A stretch of DNA of 64,000 nucleotides from an uncultured Candidatus Saccharibacteria bacterium. GTDB lineage: Bacteria; Patescibacteriota; Saccharimonadia; Saccharimonadales; Saccharimonadaceae. Made by a program: the position numbers and the translations under genes. The notes below the pieces were generated by a model that saw nothing but the letters and a program-made list of their open reading frames with translations, was not told the DNA's origin and did not search any database. The DNA is taken from the NCBI GenBank assembly GCA_938030095.1, contig CALHGK010000005.1:133213-197212 (forward strand), given 5' to 3'. This document shows, one piece after another, positions 41,144-50,262 of this stretch (its first letter is position 1; the number at the start of each line of letters is the position of its first letter).

Positions 41144-41608
41144 ATGACATGGAACAGCATTACCTCACAAAAATTCGTCGAACTTGTAAACTACTGGGTC
41201 AACCAAGATTGGCCGCTAACAGAAGATAAGCTCGCAGCGGCTATGGACAAACTTGGCTGGGATGAAAGTGATCAAAGTACTGTTGCAAAGGATATTCCAG
41301 TCAATCGCCCGATGCTCATGGCGACCTCTGACCCAGTCGCAGGCCTGAACACTATTTCTTGGAATCTAACCGACGTAGACATAGTTAGTTCTAGCGCACG
41401 CGATGCTTTTATGAACGACGCTTTCGTCAGTTATGTTAATGCAGGAAAAACCGTCTGGGGTGTGCCAAATATTGTCCGCGAGCAAGAAGATGAGAGTGCA
41501 ATATGGGCATCGATTTCAGGATGCCGACTGCAACTAAGCAACACTCGCTCATCAGTCGGCATATTTCTCCACTCTCCTCAATTCACGCGAGTGCTGGATG
41601 AAGATTAG
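41144..41608 (+). CDS. Hypothetical protein of an immunity-like cluster
   Basis: The 154-residue protein starts MTWNSITSQKFVELVNYWV, continues with KLAAAMDKLGWDESD, and is soluble. The tryptophan pattern and size resemble small DUF-type proteins often found as orphan immunity genes beside polymorphic toxins (I thought of DUF6301), but this is weak recognition. TATACT is 6 bases before ATG 41144. It is the first of three genes on one strand with gaps of 14 and 24 bases. Confidence 0.65.
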   Translation: MTWNSITSQKFVELVNYWVNQDWPLTEDKLAAAMDKLGWDESDQSTVAKDIPVNRPMLMATSDPVAGLNTISWNLTDVDIVSSSARDAFMNDAFVSYVNAGKTVWGVPNIVREQEDESAIWASISGCRLQLSNTRSSVGIFLHSPQFTRVLDED

Positions 41609-41622
41609 GAGGAACTCGACAA

Positions 41623-42069
41623 ATGGATCATGTCAATACACTGTCATGGAATGAGTTTGCATTGAAGATCGCAAGGCTGCTCATGTACGCAGAGGATCGA
41701 ACCCATATTACACTAATACAGACAACCGAGAATGTCCATAACTCAAAATATATCGAGTATATTATAATGAACGGCACCGTATCATGCAGACTCGAAAATG
41801 AAGAAAATCCTCAGTTTTTCTCTTATTCACTGCCGTTACAGAGTTCAGAGTACACATCAATTGCAGCGCAATCGATCGACATTCTACGTGACATCCTCCA
41901 GGTCGGCGAGCCAGCCTCGCTAACTTACTACGCATGGCGTGCCCCCGAAGAACTAGAAGAGGGTCGGTACTACTCCGCAGAAGAGGTAGATGACCTGGAC
42001 GTGGGCGAGGATCCACTCGAGGTTGATTTGGGGATTGAGATGGCGTCGAGGCGACCAGAGTTATTATAG
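41623..42069 (+). CDS. Hypothetical protein of an immunity-like cluster
   Basis: The 148-residue protein is acidic, with a strand-rich first half (HITLIQTTENVHNSKYIEYIIMN) and an acidic C-terminus (EEVDDLDVGEDPLEVDLG). The pattern of a YIEY-type strand within an alpha-beta fold recalls the YbjN/TY-Chap chaperone-like proteins, without clear proof. AGGAGG lies about 12 bases before the ATG, overlapping the previous stop. No toxin gene is present next to it. Confidence 0.65.
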   Translation: MDHVNTLSWNEFALKIARLLMYAEDRTHITLIQTTENVHNSKYIEYIIMNGTVSCRLENEENPQFFSYSLPLQSSEYTSIAAQSIDILRDILQVGEPASLTYYAWRAPEELEEGRYYSAEEVDDLDVGEDPLEVDLGIEMASRRPELL

Positions 42070-42093
42070 ATTATTACATAGCAGGAAAATAAT

Positions 42094-42594
42094 ATGCCAA
42101 CGAATCCAGACAATAATACCCAATCAGATAGTCAACGCGAGCTTGCAGCATACACACAGAAGCATACACAGTATTTCATCGACTATATGTCAAAAGTACT
42201 GGGGCATGACCTTCATGGTATGCTTGATTATTCAGTAAAGAGTCTTGCAGTGGTGGATGATGTGCTTGATGTACTCTATCGAGAAGCTGCCGATACTACA
42301 TCAAAGAACCATATGTTTATTCTTGAGACAAAAGATGCGGTAGCGATGGATGCAGGTTGTTATATCCTTGAGGTTGCCAAGCGAAACTTCGGTGGACGCT
42401 ACGCGTGGATTACTGAGTGGAATGAGCCGACAATCGTGACAGGAGAGCCAGAGTATAGTGTTTCTCTTGGTGCGTGCAGTAAGGCTAAGGGGCGGATTGA
42501 TAATGGTGATGAGGACAATATCCCCTTTTTCTTTGATGGGTATGTCGAGAGGGTTACACGTCCACGGCCTGGACAGGAAATATTTATTAGTTAG
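42094..42594 (+). CDS. Hypothetical protein of an immunity-like cluster
   Basis: The 166-residue protein has a helical first half (LDYSVKSLAVVDDVLDVLYRE). The segment AGCYILEVAKRNFGGRYAWI follows, a pattern I associate with bacterial immunity-type or DUF3806-like proteins in which a helix ends GGRW. It is soluble. The last gene of the three-gene run; AGGA is 7 bases upstream. Base composition is low in GC, as for the other two. Confidence 0.65.
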   Translation: MPTNPDNNTQSDSQRELAAYTQKHTQYFIDYMSKVLGHDLHGMLDYSVKSLAVVDDVLDVLYREAADTTSKNHMFILETKDAVAMDAGCYILEVAKRNFGGRYAWITEWNEPTIVTGEPEYSVSLGACSKAKGRIDNGDEDNIPFFFDGYVERVTRPRPGQEIFIS

Positions 42595-42682
42595 AAGTGT
42601 TTAAATCTCTATTCTTCTCTAACTTATATGTAGATGTATCTATCGTAAGATTCTTACTGGCGTGGCTCTCGCTGTGAGGTTT

Positions 42683-43816
42683 CTATCCCTCGCCCTTAAT
42701 CTTCTCCACCAGCTTGGCTAGTGGCTTGGTAGAGTCTTCGCGGGCGCGGGCATTGTGCTCGAGATAGTCGTCTAGCAGAACTTTGCAGCAGCCAGCAATG
42801 GGGATGGAGATGAGCCCACCGATGATGCCAAAGATGTAGAGGCCGATGGTGATGGCAACAAGGACAACTAGTGGCGTGAGATCAATTTTGCGCGACTGAA
42901 TGGTGGGTGAGATGAAGTTATTCTCGATCTGCTGGTAGATGATGAAAAATGCCGCAAAGATGAGGCCACCTGGCAAGGCATTAAAGGCAAGCAAGAGGGA
43001 GATCATTACCCCAGCAATCGTCGCGCCAAACATAGGAATGAGCGCCAAGACGAAGGTAACGGCAATCGTGACGAGCGCAAGGTTGCTCGGAATAGCCGAG
43101 AAAAAGAGGCTGAGCACAAAGACCGCTGCACCAGCAAAGAGGGCGCCAATACCTGAGATCGTGAGCTGACCCGTCACATAGCCTGCTACCACAGCATGCA
43201 TGCGATGGGCGACCTTCTTGTGGCGTTCCATCGTAGATTGGTCGCGGTAGAGCCCCCAAAAGCGCTCTGCCCAGGCTGGCCCTTCCGTCAGCATCAAGAA
43301 GGTGAGGACGAGCACCAAGAACCCTGAGCCGACTGCAGAGAAGACGGAGCTAATGCCGGCAAGGAGGTTGCCGCTAAGGCCACGCGTCCAGGATTCAACG
43401 CTGCTGCGAGCACTCTCCACTACTTGATCCACCTGCGCTTGGATATGATACTGCTCGGCAAAAGCACCAAAGCTATGCCACTGCTCGCCCGCCGTATGAA
43501 CCATCCCCGGCAGGGCGTCGACAAACTTGCTCGTCTGCTGGACGATAGGTGGTACTACGAGCACAAGAACCACTCCAAGTAGCGCCACGATGCTAATGAA
43601 GGCGAGTGCAGTGCTGAGCGTCCGGCTGCGATTTGGCAAGCGCTCGACGATGGCATTGACCGGCCCATTGAGTGCCAGCGCGAGGAACCCCGCCGTGCCA
43701 ATCATAATCAAGGCAGTCTGCGCCAGATAAATTGCGAGGATTGCAAAGGCAAAACCAATTACTACCAGCCAAAACCGCACAAAGGTCTTTGTATCTATCT
43801 CTATCCGTACTCTCAT
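42683..43816 (-). CDS. AI-2E family (PerM/TqsA-like) transporter
   Basis: The 377-residue protein has about eight membrane helices, with a large extracytoplasmic helical region in the first half (VDALPGMVHTAGEQWHSFG). The C-terminal signature reads VMISLLLAFNALPGGLIFAAFFIIYQQIENNFISPTI...GGLISIPIAG, diagnostic of the family. Members export autoinducer-2 or other small molecules, and some are Na+/H+ antiporters, so the substrate is open. TATACT lies 7 bases before the ATG. Confidence 0.9.
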   Translation of the reverse strand: MRVRIEIDTKTFVRFWLVVIGFAFAILAIYLAQTALIMIGTAGFLALALNGPVNAIVERLPNRSRTLSTALAFISIVALLGVVLVLVVPPIVQQTSKFVDALPGMVHTAGEQWHSFGAFAEQYHIQAQVDQVVESARSSVESWTRGLSGNLLAGISSVFSAVGSGFLVLVLTFLMLTEGPAWAERFWGLYRDQSTMERHKKVAHRMHAVVAGYVTGQLTISGIGALFAGAAVFVLSLFFSAIPSNLALVTIAVTFVLALIPMFGATIAGVMISLLLAFNALPGGLIFAAFFIIYQQIENNFISPTIQSRKIDLTPLVVLVAITIGLYIFGIIGGLISIPIAGCCKVLLDDYLEHNARAREDSTKPLAKLVEKIKGEG

Positions 43817-43858
43817 GGTCTTTAGTATACCACAATTTGCTGGTGGCCGACGCTATCA

Positions 43859-46354
43859 TTACTTGAATGGGGCGGAAGTAGATGACTCAGTCGGTGCTGA
43901 GGGTTGAGTAGCCTGCGGCTGCTGTGGTGGTAGTGGATCAGTTGGTGATGAAGACTGTATTGCTGGCTGCACCATAGGCGCCTGCGCTGGTGTAACTTGC
44001 TGAGCTGGTGGATATGGCTGAGGTTGAGACTGGGGCGGATAATATGGTTGCTGGACGGGTGGTTGTGGCTGACTTGTGTAGCCAACGGGTGGTTGCCCAG
44101 GCTGCGCTGTTGGCCCTAATGGATAGGGATAACGCGGCTGAGTAGAGTTTTTCTTGCGGGTGCCAGCCCAGATAGCGAAGCCAATTACTGCAATCGCAAT
44201 CACGACAATCACCATGAAGCAGATGATAAGTATGACAATCGTGCTGTGTTCGCTTGATGTGAGCGGAGTGTAGGAGTAATTGATGCTAGTATCAGGATTT
44301 GTACTTGGGTCTGTATTGCGAGCATCTGGGCTAGGGGTTGTAGTCTGGTCGGTTTCATCTCGTGGTTGATTCTGAGCGGTTGATAGGAATTTTGTTACAA
44401 GATAATTACCTGGGTATTTGCTATTGAGGCTACTAAATGACCGTGCTGCAGTGCTGTAGCGCCCAGCAACAAATTCATCGATACCCATCTGCCATAGTTT
44501 GGTGAGTTCACCATTGGTGGCAATGGAGACACGCTGCTTGGTTGCCATAGTTTGTGCGTCTTGTGCATCTCGGGCAATACCGCTACCAAAGCACGATTCT
44601 TCTTTCGTGCATGATTCTCGCGCATATGTTGTGATACCAACTTGCTCACCCTTCGCATTAAAAGCAGGGCCGCCACTACTGCCAGAAGAGATCTCGGTAG
44701 TAGTCAAAATAAGCGAGTGCCCGCCGCCATCACGCAGTGTCCTGCTTGTCGTACCAGTAGAAACGGTGGGTATGGTGCGAGACTGCTTAGTGCTAATGCC
44801 ACCATCAACAAGCGCTGGGTACCCTACTGCAGTAATGCGGTCGCCGTTTTGGACTGAGCTGAGCGACGATAGCTGTTGGATCGTTGGGAATGTACCGCTC
44901 ATCTTGAGGAGTGCAACGTCGGTATATCGAGACGAGAGATTAACATCACCTGTATCAACTTCTTTGTCAATGAGTGTCGCAGTTTTGTTGGTGGCAGATT
45001 TTTGCCAGGTATTTTCTTCTGTAAGGCGGATTGGATCATCAGATGTCTGGATAACGTAGTCGGTGCGACTGTTACTTACTGTAATGTTAGATTTTGGCAC
45101 AAGCTGCAGATAGGCTATAAGCTTTTGGGTGGCAGCCATATCATCGTTTTCGACTTGGCTGATAAGCTCGCGTATCTGCGTCTCAGTTGCATAACCCGCT
45201 CCAGTGACAAATTGGACATAGTTATCCCACTCTTGTTGGGAGGTTGGGAAGGCGTTGGCAAGGAGATCAGTATCGGTTGTTTCGACAACGTGACCATTAG
45301 TGACAACAACGCCATCCGATGACACAATCGACCCACTCCCAATGCCACCATTACAAGCCTTTGCTAGTGTGAGCGTATTACTCTGGACACGAAAGGTGAG
45401 GCGAGCACAGCGCATTGCACCAACTCTAACTGTTGCTAGCTGATTTTTTGCTACCACACTGAGCATAATGTCGTCGCCGACTGTGCCGTGGATGTTAGCT
45501 GTGTCGGTTGGTGTATTGGCTGCAGCTAGGCGTGCGATCACGGGCTGGCTAGAAGATAGCGCACCGTCCTGTGGCTGCGTGTAGGAGACGCGAGAGATTA
45601 CATTTTGCCAGGTAGTGAGCGCATCGCGGTCATTGGCAGGTAGGTTGGTTACGGCAAGCCAGTATGGTCGGTCGTGCTGGACGGTTAGGTAGTAGTAGGA
45701 TTGTCGCCAGATAGTGAGCTGACCGTTAAGAGCTTTGAGGCGATGTTTGACGTGAAGCTCACGATATTTTTTGCCTGCGATAGTAATAGCGCGTTCGTTG
45801 ATCTCATCATCGCGTCCAGCATGAGCAAGGCTTTTGCGTTTCTCTTGCGTGATGATGTCAAGGTTAGACTTCCCCTTATATTCAGGGATACTGTCTTTGC
45901 TACCGAAGTAATTTTTGTTACGGTTAGCGGTAATAGTAAGTTGTGACTGCTGCGCAGCGGCTGGCTGTGGTGTACTAGACGTCTTGTTAGTGAGGTGTAG
46001 GGTAATGATGCCGTAGTTGCGTGCCTCTTGGAGTTGATCGCCATTGTATGTTTGCCCCTGGAATGTCCCTGGCGCGCTGTTGGGGTTTTGGACAATCCCC
46101 TCTGCTGTCATAGCTCCTGGGTCGTACTCTAGACTAAAACCCAACTGCGAGGTGATGCGACGCTGCTGCGTTTGGGTATTTGTCTTGGTAAGAAGATCGA
46201 TTGTTTTTTTGCGGCCATTGGGTGACTGAGCACTTGGCTGCGATACTAAATAGAGAGCAATAATACTCCCTACAAGCAGGGCAATGCTCACACCAAGCGC
46301 AACAAAAAGCACCGGGCGCCGCCGCCCCTGAAAAATAGAAAAACGATGTGCCAT
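43859..46354 (-). CDS. Bitopic trypsin-like (S1C) serine protease with Pro/Gln-rich tail
   Basis: The 831-residue protein has a membrane anchor at residues about 17-38 and an extracytoplasmic region of about 650 residues. A second membrane helix follows at about 700-722 and a 100-residue Pro/Gln-rich cytoplasmic tail. The catalytic triad is His in VVTNGHVVET (about 352), Asp in RYTDVALLKM (about 477) and Ser in SSGSSGGPAFN (about 558). No PDZ domain is visible. The tail could scaffold cytosolic partners and the protease may process surface proteins. TATAGT lies 8 bases before the ATG. The region about residues 60-270 is unassigned. Confidence 0.85.
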   Translation of the reverse strand: MAHRFSIFQGRRRPVLFVALGVSIALLVGSIIALYLVSQPSAQSPNGRKKTIDLLTKTNTQTQQRRITSQLGFSLEYDPGAMTAEGIVQNPNSAPGTFQGQTYNGDQLQEARNYGIITLHLTNKTSSTPQPAAAQQSQLTITANRNKNYFGSKDSIPEYKGKSNLDIITQEKRKSLAHAGRDDEINERAITIAGKKYRELHVKHRLKALNGQLTIWRQSYYYLTVQHDRPYWLAVTNLPANDRDALTTWQNVISRVSYTQPQDGALSSSQPVIARLAAANTPTDTANIHGTVGDDIMLSVVAKNQLATVRVGAMRCARLTFRVQSNTLTLAKACNGGIGSGSIVSSDGVVVTNGHVVETTDTDLLANAFPTSQQEWDNYVQFVTGAGYATETQIRELISQVENDDMAATQKLIAYLQLVPKSNITVSNSRTDYVIQTSDDPIRLTEENTWQKSATNKTATLIDKEVDTGDVNLSSRYTDVALLKMSGTFPTIQQLSSLSSVQNGDRITAVGYPALVDGGISTKQSRTIPTVSTGTTSRTLRDGGGHSLILTTTEISSGSSGGPAFNAKGEQVGITTYARESCTKEESCFGSGIARDAQDAQTMATKQRVSIATNGELTKLWQMGIDEFVAGRYSTAARSFSSLNSKYPGNYLVTKFLSTAQNQPRDETDQTTTPSPDARNTDPSTNPDTSINYSYTPLTSSEHSTIVILIICFMVIVVIAIAVIGFAIWAGTRKKNSTQPRYPYPLGPTAQPGQPPVGYTSQPQPPVQQPYYPPQSQPQPYPPAQQVTPAQAPMVQPAIQSSSPTDPLPPQQPQATQPSAPTESSTSAPFK

Positions 46355-46508
46355 AATGACACACTATAGCACACCATAACATACTATGCCATAACTGAGA
46401 GCGCTTTAATTATTAATCGGCTGATTATCAACTCTTGCTTGTGAACAGCGTGGTATTTATCATTGAAAATGAAATATAACTACGGGTGGCCTGGTTAGTT
46501 TAGTGTGC

Positions 46509-46733
46509 TTACTCCACAATCACCGTCATCCGTACCATCAAACACAGCAAGACAAGCCCTGTGCCAGCTAGCACCGAGACGGCGATGGTCATGCGGTTGG
46601 GGTAGTAGTCGACCGTCTTGGGCTGTTTGGTGTGGCGCGATGAGGGGTGAGTGGCTGGTGCGCCGGTGCGCTTCGATGATTTTTTGGCTGCTGGTTTGGT
46701 TTTGGTTACAGTGGTGTGTGGAGCTTTTGTCAT
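46509..46733 (-). CDS. Small single-span membrane protein
   Basis: The 74-residue protein has a basic N-terminal half (TKTKPAAKKSSKRTG, SSRHTKQPK). One C-terminal helix follows (MTIAVSVLAGTGLVLLCLM) and a short outside tail. TATACT is 6 bases before the ATG, which supports a real gene. The basic cytosolic part may bind lipid or nucleic acid. It is divergent from the P-type ATPase gene with 72 bases between the starts. Confidence 0.7.
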   Translation of the reverse strand: MTKAPHTTVTKTKPAAKKSSKRTGAPATHPSSRHTKQPKTVDYYPNRMTIAVSVLAGTGLVLLCLMVRMTVIVE

Positions 46734-46805
46734 GGCTTTAGTATACGCCGATGCGTGGTAATTTGTCCAGAACGCTTATGCTTGGTGTGCTATAATAGAT
46801 CTATT

Positions 46806-49364
46806 ATGACATACCATGCCAAGACTCCCCAGCAGACGATGGCCGACCTATCGTCTGGCGTCCGTGGTCTCGATGACGCTGCTGTGGCTGAGCGGCTGGA
46901 GCACTACGGCCCGAATATTATCCGCGTTGCACACGAACCACTGTGGCGGCGGCTCATCAAGCCATTTTGCTCGGTGTTTATGCTGGTGCTGTTTGCGGCA
47001 GCGGCGATTAGTTTCTTCCACCAGGCGGTGGTGGATGGGTTGATTATCTTAGCGATTATTGTGGTGAGTGCGTTGATCGACTACACACAGCAGCTCTCTA
47101 CCGAGCGTATCATTCGCTCGTTGCAAAAGAAAGCTCCGCTGCAGGTGCGCGTCCGTCGGCACGAGGGGGAGCAATCGCTCGATGCCGAGCAGCTTGTGCC
47201 AGGTGATGTGATCATCGTGGAAGAGGGCGATAAGATTCCGGCCGATGCGCGAGTGCTCGAGGCGCGCTCGCTTCGGGTGGATGAATCACAGCTAACGGGT
47301 GAGTCCCTCCCGATCGAGAAAAACAGCACAACTCTACCGATGGCAACGGCACTCTATGAGCGGCGGAATTGTTTGTATCAGGGGTCATTTGTAATTGGTG
47401 GCAGTGCGCTTGCTATTGTGACGGCAACCGGGAATGCAACTGAGTATGGCAAACTAGCTGCTCTCTCGGGCCAGCCACGCGAGACGAGCCCAGTGGAGCG
47501 GACGATCGATACGCTGGTGAGCCAAATCGTCATCGTTGTGTTGCTGGCGTCAGTGGTAGCGCTGGGGTTGGCGCTGTGGCGTGGTATGGAGCTTACGGCG
47601 GCGCTGCAGTTTGTGATAGCGCTTGCCGTTAGCGCAGTGCCGGAGGGGTTACCAGTGGCAATATCGGTCATTTTGGCTATTGGTATGCAGCGGATGGCGC
47701 GGCGCAAGGCGCTAGTGCGGACGATGGCGGCAATTGAGACAATTGGCGTCGTGACGACAATCGCTACAGACAAGACGGGCACCCTCACGCGCAATAAGCT
47801 CACTGTCCAAGCCATCTGGGCGCCAGGCAATCGCACCGAGCCACTACTCCAGACACTGGCTGGCAGCACCTTGCCTAATAGCCGAAGCAAGATGTATGAT
47901 CCACTCGATCGAGCCTTTGCCGCTTATTGCAATGAGCAGCGCGTCTCGCGGCCGCAGCGCCGAGCAGGTTTGACGCTCTTTCCCTTTGAGCACAAGCTGG
48001 CGATGAGTGGCACACTCCAGGCAGTTGGCACTGGGCAATATCGCCTGTGTGTGAAAGGCGCTCCGGAGGCGATCATTCGCCATGCGCGGCTTTCTAGTGC
48101 GGATAAGCGCGCGACGCTCCAGGCTTTGCAGCAGCTCACGGGGCAGGGGTATCGAGTGATTGCCTTGGCGTATACGGCGCTTCGTGCGCCGATTGATTCG
48201 CTAGAGCAGCTGCCGGCGCGCCAGGGGTTGCAGTTTGTTGGGTTGGTTGGTGTGGCAGATAGTGTGCGGCCAGAGGCTCGGCCGTCGATTGCTCGGGCAC
48301 GCCAAGCGGGTATCACAGTGCGGATGATTACTGGCGATCATTTCGAGACGGCATATCAGATTGGGCGGCAACTTGGTCTTGTACGGGGGCGCGATGAGGT
48401 GTATGATTGCCGGCGGCTTGACCAACTAAGCGACGGCGAGCTGGCTACTGTGGTGGCCCGAGCGCGCGTTTTCTCGCGGGTCATACCAGAGCACAAGCAC
48501 CGCATCCTCACAGCGCTCAATGCGACGGACATTACTGCCATGACGGGCGATGGCGTCAATGATATCCCCGCGCTGACCAATGCTAACGTTGGCATTGCGA
48601 TGGGCTCGGGGGCGCAGATAGCACGCGATGCTGGTGATATTATCCTGCTCGATAACAACTTCCGCTCCATCATCAGTGCCGTACATGAGGGGCGGACGAT
48701 CTACGCTAATATCAAGCGCATGGTGGTGTATTTACTGGCGACGAATCTTGGTGAGGTGCTCGTGTCGATTGGCTCGCTGCTGGTGGGCCTGCCTATCCCA
48801 CTCTTGCCCGTGCAGATCTTGTGGGTTAATTTGGTGACGGATACAACGATGGTTATTCCACTGGGCGTCGAGCCAGGTTCGCCTCAAGCAATGCGGCGGT
48901 CGCCGTACCAGCCCAAGGCACCACTGCTCAGTCGCTTTATACTGAGCCGGGTTGGGCTCATCGCGGTGGTGATGGCGGTTATCACATTGGGGCTCTACAG
49001 CATGTATTATCACTCGCACGGCGAAGGATATGCGCGTACTATTGCCTTCTGTGCACTGGTGGTGATGCAGTGGGCGAGCGCTCTTGCTGCCCGTAGTGAT
49101 TACGAACCCGTCTGGCAGCGCGCTCGGCGGTGGAGCACAGCATTCTATAGTGGCTTGGCAGTGTCGATTGTGCTCCAGCTGGTCGCGCTGTTTGGGCCGC
49201 TCGAGCAGTGGCTCCATGTAGCGCCTATCTCGTGGAGCGATGGCATCTTTGTCTGGATCGTGGCGTTCTTCGTCCCACTTGCGATTATCGAAGGGCACAA
49301 GTGGCTTGGCCGCACCTACTTTAGCAAAGGGCATGCTGTAGTGCGTTCGCGTCGACGGCGTTAA
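46806..49364 (+). CDS. P-type cation ATPase (SERCA/PMCA-like, P2)
   Basis: The 852-residue pump has the cation N-domain, TGES in the actuator domain (LTGESLPIEK) and PEGL in helix 4 (SAVPEGLPVAIS). The phosphorylation site is DKTGTLTRN (Asp about 322), with MTGDGVNDIPAL near the hinge and C-terminal helices. The order and the PEGL motif suit Ca2+-type P2 ATPases; Mn2+ or Na+ transport is possible. I start it at 46806; TATAAT is 9 bases upstream. Monocistronic. Confidence 0.92.
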   Translation: MTYHAKTPQQTMADLSSGVRGLDDAAVAERLEHYGPNIIRVAHEPLWRRLIKPFCSVFMLVLFAAAAISFFHQAVVDGLIILAIIVVSALIDYTQQLSTERIIRSLQKKAPLQVRVRRHEGEQSLDAEQLVPGDVIIVEEGDKIPADARVLEARSLRVDESQLTGESLPIEKNSTTLPMATALYERRNCLYQGSFVIGGSALAIVTATGNATEYGKLAALSGQPRETSPVERTIDTLVSQIVIVVLLASVVALGLALWRGMELTAALQFVIALAVSAVPEGLPVAISVILAIGMQRMARRKALVRTMAAIETIGVVTTIATDKTGTLTRNKLTVQAIWAPGNRTEPLLQTLAGSTLPNSRSKMYDPLDRAFAAYCNEQRVSRPQRRAGLTLFPFEHKLAMSGTLQAVGTGQYRLCVKGAPEAIIRHARLSSADKRATLQALQQLTGQGYRVIALAYTALRAPIDSLEQLPARQGLQFVGLVGVADSVRPEARPSIARARQAGITVRMITGDHFETAYQIGRQLGLVRGRDEVYDCRRLDQLSDGELATVVARARVFSRVIPEHKHRILTALNATDITAMTGDGVNDIPALTNANVGIAMGSGAQIARDAGDIILLDNNFRSIISAVHEGRTIYANIKRMVVYLLATNLGEVLVSIGSLLVGLPIPLLPVQILWVNLVTDTTMVIPLGVEPGSPQAMRRSPYQPKAPLLSRFILSRVGLIAVVMAVITLGLYSMYYHSHGEGYARTIAFCALVVMQWASALAARSDYEPVWQRARRWSTAFYSGLAVSIVLQLVALFGPLEQWLHVAPISWSDGIFVWIVAFFVPLAIIEGHKWLGRTYFSKGHAVVRSRRRR

Positions 49365-49422
49365 GGCGCCATTTTGCACTCTTGCTATTGCTTTATGGCA
49401 AGTGGTGTGGTTTCATACATAT

Positions 49423-49709
49423 ATGACAACACACCATGAAACTACCCCCCCTCGATTGCTGACGCCTATGACCAGCAGCCGACACCTACACCAATGACGC
49501 GCCTGGAGGCGATCGAGTATATAGTAAGTAGAACGGATTTTGATTATCCTGAGACGCCATTCCGACGGAGAGATCCATATACAGTAACGGCTTCTGAGAT
49601 TAGCCAGATGACAGATGACGAGCTACGGGATTATACGAAAGCCTTGCAAATCGTCAATACTTTTGAGGCAACAGCGCCGCGTGAACACCGCGCTGATGAA
49701 CAGGACTAA
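49423..49709 (+). pseudogene. Small gene with a frameshift at a C7 tract
   Basis: ATG 49423 opens MTTHHETTPPRLLT and then stops. In the other frame, ...SIADAYDQQPTPTP runs directly into MTRLEAIEYIVSRTDFDYPE and onward to 49709. With one more C in the tract 49445-49451 (C8 in place of C7) the two parts join into one protein of about 95 residues. As it stands, only the downstream part (ATG 49494, 71 residues) can be translated alone. The gene may be phase-variable, newly broken or affected by a sequencing error. The protein is acidic and unrecognised. Confidence 0.5.
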
Positions 49710-49873
49710 GCTGCATTAGTTTGAATCATAAAACTATCTTTTCTAGGTAGTGAGTTTTTCTTACTAATTTTTGATAAATTGCAAAGGGGGTCTTCACTAG
49801 TGTGTAATAGGTGGCGTGAGTATACCACGCAAGAGAGCTTGTAGTTTTCTTATGCTCTCAGATGGTCGTAGCG

Positions 49874-49901
49874 GTAATAAAAATAGCCTGCCTCGGCAGA
49901 C
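49874..49901 (-). terminator. Intrinsic terminator of tRNA-Gln
   Basis: On the minus strand GTCTGCC pairs with GGCAGGC around a 2-base loop. TATTTTTATT follows. Confidence 0.7.
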
Positions 49902-49914
49902 GAAAAATGCTATA

Positions 49915-49989
49915 TGGCTGGGGTGGAGGGATTCGAACCCCCGCATGACGGGACCAGAACCCGTTGCCTTACCACTTGGCGACACCCCA
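49915..49989 (-). tRNA. tRNA-Gln(CTG)
   Basis: The acceptor TGGGGTG pairs with CACCCCA. The anticodon stem ACGGG/CCCGT holds loop TTCTGGT, anticodon CTG. The discriminator is G and CCA is encoded. A TGC-TACAGT -10 box lies 12 bases before the mature 5' end. Confidence 0.95.
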
Positions 49990-50262
49990 TCGCTACAGAA
50001 TACTGTAGCACAGGCAGGGGTGGTTTTCAAGTTGTTTGCATTGAAACTGCTCGGCTTTATAGTATTACCCACTCACCCTCTTTCTTGCTGTTCATTCGAA
50101 GAATGGTAGCTTGTCGCCAGGCAAACAAGCTCTCTAGCTTCGCATGCGAAATAAAAACTCGATAAAGATATTCATTCTCTCATTGCGCGAGCGGGAAGTG
50201 TGAGGCAAGTAGAGGGCGTGAAACCCCTCAGGTGCTAGTAGCCAAGGTATCGGGTGTGTAAT
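49990..50262. other. Intergenic region
   Basis: Contains the tRNA-Gln promoter and an imperfect match to the parS consensus (50033-50048: TGTTTGCATTGAAACT, 11 of 16 positions), which is not convincing alone. No gene was seen. Confidence 0.3.

Noticed and set aside
50033..50048. parS-like site TGTTTGCATTGAAACT
   Set aside because: Only 11 of 16 consensus positions match and the centre of the palindrome is lost. A similar 11/16 match lies inside murB, so this level is background.
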